From an uncultured Bacillaceae bacterium (lineage in GTDB: Bacteria > Bacillota > Bacilli > Bacillales > Caldibacillaceae), in contig CALGAD010000029.1 in assembly GCA_937951955.1 (NCBI GenBank), forward strand, positions 1 to 45,352: a DNA stretch of 45,352 nt. The letters run 5' to 3'. The notes under the pieces were generated by a model. It was given only the letters and a program-made list of their open reading frames with translations, ran no database searches and was not told the DNA's origin. A program made the position numbers and the translations under genes. This document shows, piece after piece, positions 1 to 7,588 of the stretch. Within the stretch, counting starts at the first letter, position 1. Every line of letters begins with the position of its first letter.

Positions 1-10
1 TGCTTAACTA
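1..10 (+). rRNA. Probable last bases of 23S rRNA (partial)
   Basis: The first bases resemble the 3' terminus of Bacillus 23S rRNA, which ends in a GCTTAACCA-like sequence. They sit immediately before a 23S-5S spacer that contains the typical ttatccagttttgaa stretch. The exact 23S end cannot be fixed from ten bases, so this is inferred from position and resemblance. Confidence 0.45.
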
Positions 11-52
11 CGTTATCCAGTTTTGAAAGAATGAACTGAAAAAGTTCATACG

Positions 53-169
<117 letters not shown>

Positions 170-174
170 AAATC

Positions 175-216
175 AAACTACACCCAATTTCAATGGAAAT
201 GGGTGTAGTTTTTTTA
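175..216 (+). terminator. Intrinsic terminator of the upstream rRNA operon
   Basis: A long stem pairs aactacacccaattt (176-190) with aaatgggtgtagtt (197-210) around a short loop, and is followed by a run of T. It starts 6 nt after the 5S gene, so it ends the rrn transcript. Confidence 0.9.
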
Positions 217-393
217 TTTGCGAAAAAGGATTGTACATCATTAACATCCAAAAGCTTATGAAAATACATTATCTTAAAGAGGCCAATCGAAAACTGTGAA
301 AATCGGTAATTTCATTTCTAGCATTATAAAAATATAAAACTGGTATGAAATCAGTAGAAATAAGGAATGATAAAATTAAGGGGGGAAGAGAAA

Positions 394-612
394 GTGGATA
401 GACATAAACAGAAGGAATCGGTCTGTATCGTCTGTGAGAAAGAGAAACGAAACGGTTACTATTTATATGATTCATTTATCTGTTTAGATTGTGAGAAAAA
501 AATAATTACGACGGAACCGGATGAACCGCTTTACTTTTTCTACGTCCAACAGTTAAAGAAAATCGGAAAAAGATCGATTCGTCAAGATGAAAATCTTATA
601 AATTTTAAATAG
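394..612 (+). CDS. csfB: Anti-sigma-G factor Gin (CsfB)
   Basis: A 72-residue protein of the Gin/CsfB family, a small zinc-binding anti-sigma factor that in Bacillus binds sigma-G (and sigma-E) to stop it acting too early or in the wrong compartment of the sporulating cell. The sequence shows the two CxxC knuckles of the family, CIVC near residue 11 and CLDC near residue 30, followed by a conserved aromatic helix (FYVQQLKKI). I chose the GTG at 394 because AAGGGGGGA lies 6-7 nt upstream; an in-frame ATG at 367 has no ribosome binding site. The gene stands alone between the rrn terminator and tmk, as csfB does downstream of rrnA in B. subtilis. In that species it is read by sigma-F and sigma-E; I could not place a convincing sigma-F promoter here. 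Confidence 0.85.
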   Translation: MDRHKQKESVCIVCEKEKRNGYYLYDSFICLDCEKKIITTEPDEPLYFFYVQQLKKIGKRSIRQDENLINFK

Positions 613-807
613 AGCCCGATCGAAAGGTTGTTTTTATGGAGGAAATAGCCGACTCTATGTGAATTTTTGTGTATACTGAATATATCGGTTTCATTTTTTA
701 CAATATCAGTTACGTAGCGTTCTTCAGCCACCTATGAGGCTGTACTTTAAAACATTCTAACGGTGATTTGATTCATTGAAGAACTATTGACAAACTTGGA
801 GGTTACA
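613..807 (+). other. Intergenic gap where xpaC-yaaN-yaaO lie in B. subtilis
   Basis: This AT-rich stretch holds no open frame with a ribosome binding site. A weak hairpin, CAGCC (726-730) with GGCTG (738-742), lacks a T-run. In B. subtilis this position carries xpaC, yaaN and yaaO; no remnant of them was recognised here. Confidence 0.5.
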
Positions 808-1443
808 ATGACAAAAGGTTGGTTTATAACAGTGGAAGGTCCGGAAGGTGCCGGTAAAACGACAGTGATCCAAATGGTTGCGGAAGAATTGCAAAAGGAA
901 GGTTATCCGGTTTTGCTAACGAGGGAACCTGGTGGCATACGCATTGCAGAAAAAATCCGGCAAATCATTTTAGATCAAGAACATCAAGAAATGGATCCGA
1001 AAACAGAGGCGTTATTATACGCAGCGGCACGACGGCAACATCTTGTGCAAAAGGTCGTTCCTGCATTAGAAAAAGGCATGATTGTCCTGTGCGATCGGTT
1101 TATTGATGCATCTTTAGCATACCAGGGCTATGCACGAAAAATTGGCCTGGATGAGGTTTACGAAATTAATAAATTTGCCATTGGTAATACGATGCCTGAT
1201 TTAACCCTTTATTTTGATATTGAGCCGGAAATTGGCTTATCCCGGATTAAACAAAACCGAAACACGGAGGTTAATCGTCTCGATTTAGAAAATATTCAAT
1301 TTCACCATCGCGTTCGGGAAGGATATTTATTGTTAGCTGAGAAATTCCCGGAACGGATTAAAAAAATCGATGCGCGTTTAACAATTGATGAAGTAAAAAA
1401 TGAGGTGAAACAACAAATTTTACAAATTGTATCCCCTTCTTAA
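808..1443 (+). CDS. tmk: Thymidylate kinase
   Basis: Phosphorylates dTMP to dTDP with ATP, the step that joins de novo and salvage routes of dTTP synthesis; cytoplasmic and essential. The 211-residue protein has the usual length. The P-loop GPEGAGKTT is at residues 11-19, the TREPGG motif at 38-43, the DRF motif of the dTMP site at 96-98 with SLAYQGYAR after it, and an arginine-rich lid region around 144-160. The ATG at 808 is preceded by TTGGAGG with ideal spacing; an upstream in-frame TTG at 787 has no site. The order tmk-darA-yaaR-holB-ricT-yabA is the classical Bacillaceae arrangement beside clamp-loader genes. Confidence 0.97.
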   Translation: MTKGWFITVEGPEGAGKTTVIQMVAEELQKEGYPVLLTREPGGIRIAEKIRQIILDQEHQEMDPKTEALLYAAARRQHLVQKVVPALEKGMIVLCDRFIDASLAYQGYARKIGLDEVYEINKFAIGNTMPDLTLYFDIEPEIGLSRIKQNRNTEVNRLDLENIQFHHRVREGYLLLAEKFPERIKKIDARLTIDEVKNEVKQQILQIVSPS

Positions 1444-1739
1444 AACACTGCGCTGTTGGGAATTTGGTATAAACCACTTATCGATTTCTACAAAGTGGCA
1501 GGGGATGCGCCCGTTTCATATCTGAGGGGAGTTTTGCCAATTCATTTCCATACATATAGGCTTCTTTTTTTATTAACAGTCACCTGCAGTTTTTCGTAAA
1601 ATAACCTAGAAATATGGGTAAAACTCTCCTTAAAAATAGGAAAAAATTAATATTTTTTTATTAATTCGTAACTTGAATTGATATAATAAAAGAAAGATTA
1701 CTGGTTTTCGGTTAAAATGGAACGAATGGGGGGATTTTC
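1444..1739 (+). other. Non-coding region between tmk and darA
   Basis: No gene was found in these 296 bases. They contain a long-range imperfect inverted repeat (1525-1538 with 1617-1630, two G-U wobbles) around a 78-nt loop, a shorter repeat (CCACTT near 1473 with AAGTGG near 1493), and the darA promoter at the right end. Confidence 0.6.
1679..1687 (+). promoter_or_regulatory. Extended -10 promoter for darA
   Basis: TATAAT at 1682-1687 is preceded by TG one base upstream (1679-1680), an extended -10 element. No good -35 box is visible at 17 bp. It lies 52 bp ahead of the darA start and probably drives darA and the genes beyond. Confidence 0.6.
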
Positions 1740-2069
1740 ATGAAGTTAATCTTAGCGGTAGTGCAAGATCAAGATAGCGGCCGGTTATTGAATGCATTGA
1801 TGGAAAATAATTTCCGTACGACAAAATTAGCAACGACAGGTGGGTTCTTAAAGTCCGGAAATACAACGTTAATTATCGGAACAGAGGATTATCGTGTTGA
1901 TAAAGCGTTAAAAATCATTAAGGAAAACTGTCAGGCACGAGATCAACTCGTTTCCTCCGTATCTCCTATCGGTGGTAATCCGGACTCCTACATTCCGTAT
2001 CCTGTAGAGGTAGAAGTGGGTGGAGCGACTGTTTTCGTATTACCGGTAGAGAGATTCGAACAATACTAA
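1740..2069 (+). CDS. darA: Cyclic di-AMP binding PII-like protein DarA (PstA, formerly YaaQ)
   Basis: A 109-residue PII-like trimeric receptor for the second messenger cyclic di-AMP (DUF970 family). The start MKLILAVVQDQDSGRLL and the glycine-rich loop KLATTGGFLKSGNTTL are the signature of the family; the loop corresponds to the ligand-binding region. Length equals that of the B. subtilis protein. The ATG at 1740 follows ATGGGGGGATTTTC, which gives a strong GGGGGG site. The downstream target of DarA is unknown in Bacillus, and its neighbours (tmk, holB, yabA) do not settle it. Confidence 0.95.
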   Translation: MKLILAVVQDQDSGRLLNALMENNFRTTKLATTGGFLKSGNTTLIIGTEDYRVDKALKIIKENCQARDQLVSSVSPIGGNPDSYIPYPVEVEVGGATVFVLPVERFEQY

Positions 2070-2081
2070 ACGAAGGCATTC

Positions 2082-2115
2082 CAGCAATCGGCAAAAGGTC
2101 CGGTTGCTTTCTTAT
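2082..2115 (+). terminator. Weak terminator-like hairpin after darA
   Basis: AGCAATCGG pairs with CCGGTTGCT (one G-U pair) and is followed by TTCTTA, a poor U-tract. It may attenuate rather than end transcription from the darA promoter. Confidence 0.4.
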
Positions 2116-2185
2116 GCTTCCGGCCAGGCTCAAACTTTCCCCCTTTATATAAAAAAATGAGTATGATTAGAAAAGGGCGTTTCAT

Positions 2186-2611
2186 ATGAAGGTAAACAAT
2201 GATTATCGTATTGTACGCGAAAATATAATAAGAGATATGAACCAGACTAATCATGACAGAGTTCAGTTTCGAGAAATTTTATCATCCCAGCATTTGAAAA
2301 TAACCGAACAGCAACTGCAGCAATATTTAGTCGATATTGATCAGGCCGGGGAACGGTTAAAAAAGTCCCGTTCCTTTCAAGATTTAGCGAGATATAAACA
2401 GCTGATTCAGCGGTTTATGCAAACGGCTGTTGAATTCGGTCTCGAGATGAAAAAGTCTCCGGCACGGAATCGGATGTTAAAGCTAGTTGAAACTGTCGAT
2501 CAAAAATTGGTGGAATTAACGGATGAAGTGCTGCATAAAGAAAAGGATAACCTGCGTATATTGGCACTCATCGGCGAGATTAAAGGATTATTAATAAATT
2601 TATACACATAA
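2186..2611 (+). CDS. yaaR: YaaR family protein (DUF327)
   Basis: A 141-residue helical protein of the YaaR/DUF327 family, conserved between darA and holB throughout Bacillaceae. The conserved C-terminal block includes ARYKQLIQRFM, AVEFGLEMKK and ALIGEIKGLLINLY. No signal peptide or membrane segment is present. AAAAGGGCG upstream of the ATG at 2186 serves as ribosome binding site. I know of no established biochemical function; conservation beside clamp-loader and replication-control genes is suggestive only. Confidence 0.9.
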   Translation: MKVNNDYRIVRENIIRDMNQTNHDRVQFREILSSQHLKITEQQLQQYLVDIDQAGERLKKSRSFQDLARYKQLIQRFMQTAVEFGLEMKKSPARNRMLKLVETVDQKLVELTDEVLHKEKDNLRILALIGEIKGLLINLYT

Positions 2612-2634
2612 TTGAACGAAGAAATGGGTTGGTT

Positions 2635-3636
2635 ATGATGACAAAGACCTGGGATCTGTTAGAAAAGCAGCAGCCAGTTGTCATGCGAATGTTAAAAAAT
2701 ATGCTGCAGCGCGATCGTATTGCACATGCTTATTTGTTTGAAGGGATGAAAGGAACAGGAAAAAGGGAAACGGCGATTGTTTTTAGTAAGGCGATTTTTT
2801 GCGAAAACTTGCAGGATGGATATAAACCTTGTGAGGCATGCGTTTCCTGTAAACGGATTGATAATCGCAATAATCCGGATTTACATATTATTGAGCCAGA
2901 CGGGGCTTCTATAAAAATTGACCAAATTCGCTATTTACAGCAGGAGTTTTCTAAAAAAGCCGTTGAATCGGAACATAAGGTATATATCGTCGTTGACGCC
3001 GATAAAATGACAGTGAATGCGGCAAATAGTTTGTTGAAGTTTTTAGAAGAACCGGATGGAGATACAATCGCTATATTAATTACGGAGCAAATACAAAAAA
3101 TCTTGCCGACCATCCTCTCGCGCTGTCAGTTGATTTCCTTTCAACCATTACCGAAGGATGAAATAATCCAGCAGTTGATCGAGATGGGCATAAGCCCCGA
3201 TGATGCACCGCTTTTTGCTCATTTAACGAACAATATCGACGAGGCATATGCATTGAAAGATGATGAGTGGCTTTTACAAGCCAGAAAATTAGTGCTAAAA
3301 TTAAATGAAATCATGGATTATCGTCAATTCATGGACACATTGTTATATATACAAACCGATTGGCTCCCTCATTTTAAAACCCGGGAAGAAGTGGACAAAG
3401 GTCTGGACATGCTCCTGTATATGTACCGGGATATCTTAGCGGTCCAGTTAAATCATGAGGATCGCATCGTTTACCCGCATCAATTGGAGACATGGAAAAG
3501 AAAGGCTTTACATCTTACCCCGGTACAATTAGCACAGAAAATATCCGCTATATTAGAAGCGAAAAAGAGACTGAATGCCAATGTGAACAGTGCATTATTA
3601 ATGGAACAGCTTGCAGTTAAACTGCAGGAGGGATGA
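2635..3636 (+). CDS. holB: DNA polymerase III delta' subunit
   Basis: Delta' subunit of the clamp-loader complex, which opens the beta clamp for the replicative polymerase. The 333-residue protein has a P-loop-like GMKGTGKRET near residues 38-47, four zinc-binding cysteines (CENLQDGYKPCEACVSC, about 58-74), a Walker B region VVDADKM, the LEEP turn and the ILSRCQ segment containing the SRC motif of clamp loaders. Two adjacent ATG codons (2635 and 2638) follow a modest GAAGAAATGGG site; I chose the first, with low certainty between them. The stop is 4 nt before the ricT start, and ricT's ribosome binding site lies inside holB, indicating tight co-expression. Confidence 0.94.
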   Translation: MMTKTWDLLEKQQPVVMRMLKNMLQRDRIAHAYLFEGMKGTGKRETAIVFSKAIFCENLQDGYKPCEACVSCKRIDNRNNPDLHIIEPDGASIKIDQIRYLQQEFSKKAVESEHKVYIVVDADKMTVNAANSLLKFLEEPDGDTIAILITEQIQKILPTILSRCQLISFQPLPKDEIIQQLIEMGISPDDAPLFAHLTNNIDEAYALKDDEWLLQARKLVLKLNEIMDYRQFMDTLLYIQTDWLPHFKTREEVDKGLDMLLYMYRDILAVQLNHEDRIVYPHQLETWKRKALHLTPVQLAQKISAILEAKKRLNANVNSALLMEQLAVKLQEG

Positions 3637-3640
3637 ACAA

Positions 3641-4468
3641 TTGTATAATGTAGTAGGTGTCCGCTTTAAAAAGGCGGGAAAAATATATTATTTTGACCCG
3701 GATGGGTTGAATATTGAAAAAAATAGCTTTGTGATCGTGGAGACCGCTCGCGGTATCGAGTACGGAAAAGTGGTTATCGCAAATAAAGAAGTCGATGAAG
3801 AAGATGTCGTTTTACCGTTAAAAAAAGTATTGCGTATCGCCACTGAAAAAGACCGGTTACAGGTGATTGCCAATAAAAATGCGGCGAAAGAAGCATTCAA
3901 TATCGGTCTGGAAAAAATTAGCGAACATCAGCTGGAAATGAAATTAATCGATGTGGAATATACCTTCGATCGCAATAAAGTCATTTTTTACTTTACGGCA
4001 GATGGGCGGGTAGATTTCCGCGAATTAGTAAAAGATCTGGCGGCCATTTTTAAAACGAGGATCGAACTCAGACAAATTGGTGTGCGCGATGAGGCGAAAA
4101 TGCTCGGTGGAATTGGACCATGTGGGCGCATGTTATGCTGCTCGACATTTTTAGGTGATTTTGAACCGGTTTCTATTAAAATGGCGAAGGATCAAAATTT
4201 ATCGCTTAACCCGACGAAAATATCGGGATTATGCGGCCGGCTCATGTGCTGCTTGAAATATGAAAATGAGGAATATGAAAATGCGAAGGAGCAACTGCCT
4301 GATTTAGGTGAATATATAGATACAACCCACGGCACCGGTAAAGTCGTTGGTTTGAATTTAATGGATCGCATCGTGCAAATTGAATTAGTCGATCAAGGGA
4401 AAGTCATTGAATATACATTAGAAGAAATTGTTGAAGAAGGGGTCATCTCGACAAAAGCCACGGATTAA
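3641..4468 (+). CDS. ricT: RicT (YaaT), PSP1-domain subunit of the Y-complex
   Basis: A 275-residue PSP1-domain protein, the same length as B. subtilis RicT/YaaT. With RicA and RicF it forms a [4Fe-4S]-containing complex that promotes mRNA processing by RNase Y and affects biofilm formation, competence and sporulation. The cysteine-rich core is evident: GGIGPCGRMLCCSTFL and GLCGRLMCCLKYE, at about residues 160-205. Start choice: a TTG at 3641 lies 9 nt after a consensus AGGAGG (3626-3631), and the encoded start YNVVGVRFKKAGK matches the family N-terminus. A longer frame from 3611 runs inside holB without a site. Confidence 0.95.
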   Translation: MYNVVGVRFKKAGKIYYFDPDGLNIEKNSFVIVETARGIEYGKVVIANKEVDEEDVVLPLKKVLRIATEKDRLQVIANKNAAKEAFNIGLEKISEHQLEMKLIDVEYTFDRNKVIFYFTADGRVDFRELVKDLAAIFKTRIELRQIGVRDEAKMLGGIGPCGRMLCCSTFLGDFEPVSIKMAKDQNLSLNPTKISGLCGRLMCCLKYENEEYENAKEQLPDLGEYIDTTHGTGKVVGLNLMDRIVQIELVDQGKVIEYTLEEIVEEGVISTKATD

Positions 4469-4481
4469 TGAGGTGGAACAA

Positions 4482-4838
4482 ATGAATAATAAAGAGTTAT
4501 TTGATGCTGTTATTAATATGGAACAGCAAATTGGTGAGCTTTATAAACAATTAGGTGAGCTGAAACAACACATCGGCAAGATCATCGAGGAGAATAATTC
4601 ATTAAAGCTTGAAAACGACCATTTGCGAAACCAGCTGGAAAAAAATCCGGGAATTGCAACACACCAGCAAGGGGAAGAGGAAGAGGAACGGGTTAAGCTC
4701 GATATTGGAGAAGGTTACGATAACCTGGCACGACTGTACCAGGAAGGATTCCATATATGTAATCTGCAGTTTGGCACCTTGCGTAAAGATGGGGACTGTA
4801 TGTTTTGTTTATCATTTTTAAATAAAAGTAAATCATGA
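4482..4838 (+). CDS. yabA: Replication initiation control protein YabA
   Basis: A negative regulator of chromosome replication initiation that bridges DnaA and the beta clamp DnaN. The 118-residue protein has an N-terminal leucine-zipper-like coiled coil (about residues 1-60) and a C-terminal zinc-binding domain with H-x-C near residues 97-99 and CMFC near 109-112, as known for YabA. The ATG at 4482 follows GAGGTGGAAC; the in-frame codon at 4428 lies inside ricT. It is the last gene of the holB-ricT-yabA run and is followed by an intrinsic terminator. Confidence 0.95.
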   Translation: MNNKELFDAVINMEQQIGELYKQLGELKQHIGKIIEENNSLKLENDHLRNQLEKNPGIATHQQGEEEEERVKLDIGEGYDNLARLYQEGFHICNLQFGTLRKDGDCMFCLSFLNKSKS

Positions 4839-4867
4839 CCTTCCTTTTGAACAGGAAGGTTTTTCTC
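4838..4867 (+). terminator. Intrinsic terminator after yabA
   Basis: ACCTTCCT pairs with AGGAAGGT, followed by TTTTTCT. It overlaps the last base of yabA and separates the replication genes from the yabB group. Confidence 0.85.
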
Positions 4868-4908
4868 ATATTGTGACCGTGAAAGTATGTGTAGACAGGA
4901 AGTGTGAA

Positions 4909-5673
4909 ATGATGGAAAAAGAGGAACAAAAAGTCCAATTAGTGGGTGATGAACGGCTCGATTATTTATTAGCGGAAGATTTACGGATTATTCAAAGTCC
5001 CTCCGTTTTTTCTTTTTCATTAGATGCGGTTCTACTATCCCGGTTCGTTTATGTGCCGATTCAAAAAGGCAATCTCATCGATTTAGGGACAGGTAATGGG
5101 GTGATCCCCCTTATACTCAGCACAAGAACGAAGGGAACGATTACCGGGGTTGAAATTCAGGAAAGGCTATACGATATGGCTAAAAGAAGTGTCGAATTAA
5201 ATGGTTTATCAAACCGGATTCACATCGTTCATGGCGATTTGCGGGAAATGCCAGAAAAACTTGGCTACAATCGCTTTGATGTCGTCACTTGTAACCCGCC
5301 TTATTTTCCGGTGACGGATACGGCCATATTGAATGAACGCGAGCCATTTGCCATTGCCAGGCATGAACTATACTGTACCCTGGAGGACGTCATCCGCGTG
5401 AGCAGTAAGCTCGTGAAACCGGGAGGGAAGGTCGCATTCGTTCACCGACCGGGACGTTTGCTGGAAATGTTAACATTAATGGGCAAGTACCGGCTAGAAC
5501 CCAAACGTTTGCAGTTTGTCTATCCGAAATTAGGGAAAGAAGCGAATACGGTGTTAGTGGAAGGAATTCGCGACGGGAAGCCGGACTTAAAAATATTACC
5601 GCCTTTAATTATTTATGAAGACAATGATGAATATACCGCCGAGGCGAAGGAAATTTTATATGGAAAAAAATAA
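4909..5673 (+). CDS. yabB: YabB, TrmN6-type tRNA adenine-N6 methyltransferase
   Basis: A class I SAM-dependent methyltransferase of 254 residues. Family members methylate adenine 37 of tRNA1(Val). The SAM-binding motif LIDLGTGNGVIPLI is at about residues 50-63 and the catalytic NPPY motif of N6-adenine methyltransferases at about 137-140 (NPPYF). I chose the first of two adjacent ATGs (4909, 4912), preceded by AGGAAG. The annotated GTG at 4873 would extend into the yabA terminator. yazA overlaps its last 14 nt, and rsmI follows, forming a translationally coupled RNA-modification cluster. Confidence 0.9.
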   Translation: MMEKEEQKVQLVGDERLDYLLAEDLRIIQSPSVFSFSLDAVLLSRFVYVPIQKGNLIDLGTGNGVIPLILSTRTKGTITGVEIQERLYDMAKRSVELNGLSNRIHIVHGDLREMPEKLGYNRFDVVTCNPPYFPVTDTAILNEREPFAIARHELYCTLEDVIRVSSKLVKPGGKVAFVHRPGRLLEMLTLMGKYRLEPKRLQFVYPKLGKEANTVLVEGIRDGKPDLKILPPLIIYEDNDEYTAEAKEILYGKK

Positions 5674-5920
5674 GTTTTATTTTTATGTTTTGGAATGTAG
5701 CGACGGTAGTTTTTATGGCGGCTATACGGTGGATTTACAAAAACGAATTCAGGCCCATAATACGGGAAAGGGGGCCAAATATACACGCAGTAGACGGCCG
5801 GTAAAATGCATCTATTATGAAGTCTTTTCGACAAAAAGTGAAGCGATGCGGGCGGAATACCAGTTTAAACGCTTGAGCCGTCCGGAAAAAGAAGCGTACA
5901 TAAGGAGAAGTCACGAATGA
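5660..5920 (+). CDS. yazA: GIY-YIG domain protein YazA (UPF0213)
   Basis: An 86-residue stand-alone GIY-YIG domain. The signature appears as FYVLEC followed by FYGGYT, with the arginine of QKRIQAHN and a later glutamate (MRAEYQFKR) that match the family's catalytic positions. Single-domain members are predicted nucleases with no agreed substrate. The ATG at 5660 gives the expected N-terminus and follows GAAGGAAA inside yabB; the longer frame from 5615 lies wholly in yabB. Its stop overlaps the rsmI start as ATGA. Confidence 0.9.
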   Translation: MEKNKFYFYVLECSDGSFYGGYTVDLQKRIQAHNTGKGAKYTRSRRPVKCIYYEVFSTKSEAMRAEYQFKRLSRPEKEAYIRRSHE

Positions 5921-6798
5921 AAAGTCAAAAAAGTTTTCAACAAGAAAAAGAGGGTGCCTTATATTTAGTACCGACGCCAATTGGGAATCTGGAAGATATT
6001 ACATTACGGGCATTGCACGTGTTAAAAGAAGTGGACATGATCGCGGCGGAGGATACACGCAATACGCGGAAACTCCTCACTCATTTTGATATCAAGACAC
6101 CGTTTTTGAGTTATCATGAACATAATAAAAAGACGAGCGGTGAAAAAATTTTACAATATTTGCAAATGGGGAATAAAATTGCTCTAGTCAGCGATGCCGG
6201 TATGCCCGCCATTTCCGACCCCGGTTATGAATTAATCCAGGAAGCTTTACGTGAAGATATTCCCGTTATTTCCTTACCCGGCGCTAATGCCGCTTTAACC
6301 GCTTTAGTTGCATCAGGCATCAATCCCCAGCCTTTTTATTTTTATGGATTTTTGCCCCGTAAAAAAAACGAGCGTACAGAAGCGTTAGAGAAATTAAAAA
6401 CAATCTCCGCAACGCTGATTTTTTACGAAGCACCCCATCGTTTAAAAGAAACATTAAAGGCAATTTTGCAAGTGCTGGGAGATCGGGAAATCGTTCTGGC
6501 CCGGGAGTTGACAAAAAAATTTGAGGAATACTTGCGGGGAACTGTTTCTGAAGCAATACAATGGACGAAAGAAGAGGAGGTTCGTGGCGAGTTCTGCCTC
6601 ATTGTTCAGGGAAGCGAGGAAGAGGCTGAAGAAGCAGATGCTACCTGGTGGGCACCTTTAAGTGTCCAGGAACATGTCCAGTATCATATCGATCAAGGAC
6701 TTTTACCAAAAGATGCGATAAAAAAGACCGCCCGGGAGCGGGGAATGGAGAAACGTGAAGTATATCGGATCTTTCATGTGGAAAAAGCTGATGGATGA
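5917..6798 (+). CDS. rsmI: 16S rRNA 2'-O-methyltransferase RsmI
   Basis: Methylates the ribose 2'-OH of C1402 in the decoding centre of 16S rRNA, using SAM. The 293-residue protein carries the tetrapyrrole-methylase fold motifs LVPTPIGNLEDITLRAL (about 13-29), AAEDTRNTRKLL (about 43-54), ALVSDAGMPAISDPG and LPGANAALTAL, and a C-terminal helix-turn-helix-like tail (KKTARERGMEKREVYRIFH). Its ATG overlaps the yazA stop by 4 nt and uses AGGAGA just upstream. It converges with abrB, whose terminator lies between them. Confidence 0.96.
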   Translation: MKSQKSFQQEKEGALYLVPTPIGNLEDITLRALHVLKEVDMIAAEDTRNTRKLLTHFDIKTPFLSYHEHNKKTSGEKILQYLQMGNKIALVSDAGMPAISDPGYELIQEALREDIPVISLPGANAALTALVASGINPQPFYFYGFLPRKKNERTEALEKLKTISATLIFYEAPHRLKETLKAILQVLGDREIVLARELTKKFEEYLRGTVSEAIQWTKEEEVRGEFCLIVQGSEEEAEEADATWWAPLSVQEHVQYHIDQGLLPKDAIKKTARERGMEKREVYRIFHVEKADG

Positions 6799-6831
6799 GC
6801 AAACAAGGATTATTGCGATTAAAATACGTTT

Positions 6832-6867
6832 GTCCAAAAAAGAAAAGGCGACAATACCCGTCGCCGG
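6832..6867 (-). terminator. Intrinsic terminator of abrB
   Basis: Read on the - strand, GGCGAC, a 7-nt loop and GTCGCC (6847-6852 with 6860-6865) are followed by TTTTCTTTTTT. It lacks a T-run on the + strand, so it serves abrB rather than rsmI. Confidence 0.85.
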
Positions 6868-6882
6868 CTCCTTACCTTGATA

Positions 6883-7164
6883 TTAATCGATATTGAAAGC
6901 GTTTTTAATTTCTTGTAATAAAATTTGTGCTCCTTCTTTACTCAAGACAATTTTACCATTGGCGAGGACGGCATTATCATCAGACACTTCCCCTGTTACA
7001 GTACAGGTCATATTCGGTTTGTACTTTTTTAAAACAATTTTGTCATCGTCTACGTATATTTCCAGTGCATCTTTTTCACTGATACCGAGGTTGCGTCGCA
7101 ATTCAATCGGAATGACAACACGTCCTAACTCATCAACCTTGCGAACAATGCCCGTTGATTTCAA
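6883..7164 (-). CDS. abrB: Transition-state regulator AbrB
   Basis: A global DNA-binding repressor/activator of post-exponential genes, itself repressed by Spo0A~P in Bacillus. The 93-residue protein has the N-terminal SpoVT/AbrB swapped-hairpin domain (KSTGIVRKVDELGRVVIPIE, residues 2-21) and the C-terminal multimerisation domain. Start: a TTG at 7164 follows GAGGGG by 6 nt, and an in-frame stop lies just upstream, so no longer protein is possible except from non-start codons. It is the only protein gene on the - strand, an orientation also found in B. subtilis. The sequence spoVT at 26 kb is a paralogue. Confidence 0.96.
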   Translation of the reverse strand: MKSTGIVRKVDELGRVVIPIELRRNLGISEKDALEIYVDDDKIVLKKYKPNMTCTVTGEVSDDNAVLANGKIVLSKEGAQILLQEIKNAFNID

Positions 7165-7241
7165 TTCAATCCCCTCTCATTAATAATTTCATATTTTTTA
7201 TGTATCATAATTAATTAATCTTACGCATTTAATATAGTATA

Positions 7242-7270
7242 ATAATACCATTTCTTCCCAAAATAATCAA
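7242..7270 (-). promoter_or_regulatory. Sigma-A promoter of abrB
   Basis: On the - strand TTGATT (7265-7270), a 17-bp spacer and TATTAT (7242-7247), with TG one base before the -10 (extended -10). The surrounding 150 bp are extremely AT-rich, which fits known AbrB autoregulation through bent AT-rich DNA. Confidence 0.7.
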
Positions 7271-7588
7271 ATATTATATATTTTCATATTTATATAATAA
7301 TATTTTCTCTATAAATATTATAGAAATACAATATTTTTTAAATGACAAATAACATGAGATAATGAGGGATGGATCGCGCCCGCTATAGGTGGTGGTTGCA
7401 CTTTTTCCAGTTTTCAGGTATATTTTTTTCATATAAGCGGTTATGATGAATGAAGGAATCCCTAATTTAGTAACGTTTTAGGAGTTTGGAAATTTTTTTT
7501 GAACAATTTTGCTGAAATAAATTAGTACAGATATTAGTACAGTTTTTTTCTAGACAAAATGATGAACAAAGAAATGAGGCGATGAACA
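7271..7588 (+). other. Non-coding region between abrB and metG
   Basis: About 320 bases without a gene. The left part is almost pure A+T. The right part contains two exact copies of ATTAGTACAG (7521-7530 and 7533-7542), with a TTGAAC at 7499-7504 that could be a -35 box with a poor -10. A GGGATGGATCGCGCC stretch near 7366 superficially recalls a T-box core, but there is no room for the rest of such a leader. Confidence 0.55.

Noticed and set aside
757..770. TAACGGTGATT shared with the lysS upstream region (42939-42949)
   Set aside because: Only 11 identical bases without shared surroundings; expected by chance in 45 kb of AT-rich DNA at this scale.
7360..7395. T-box-like core (GGGATGGATCGCGCC) ahead of metG
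   Set aside because: It has an extra base against the consensus, and the 100 bp upstream are nearly pure A+T with no room for stem I, a specifier loop or a terminator/antiterminator pair.
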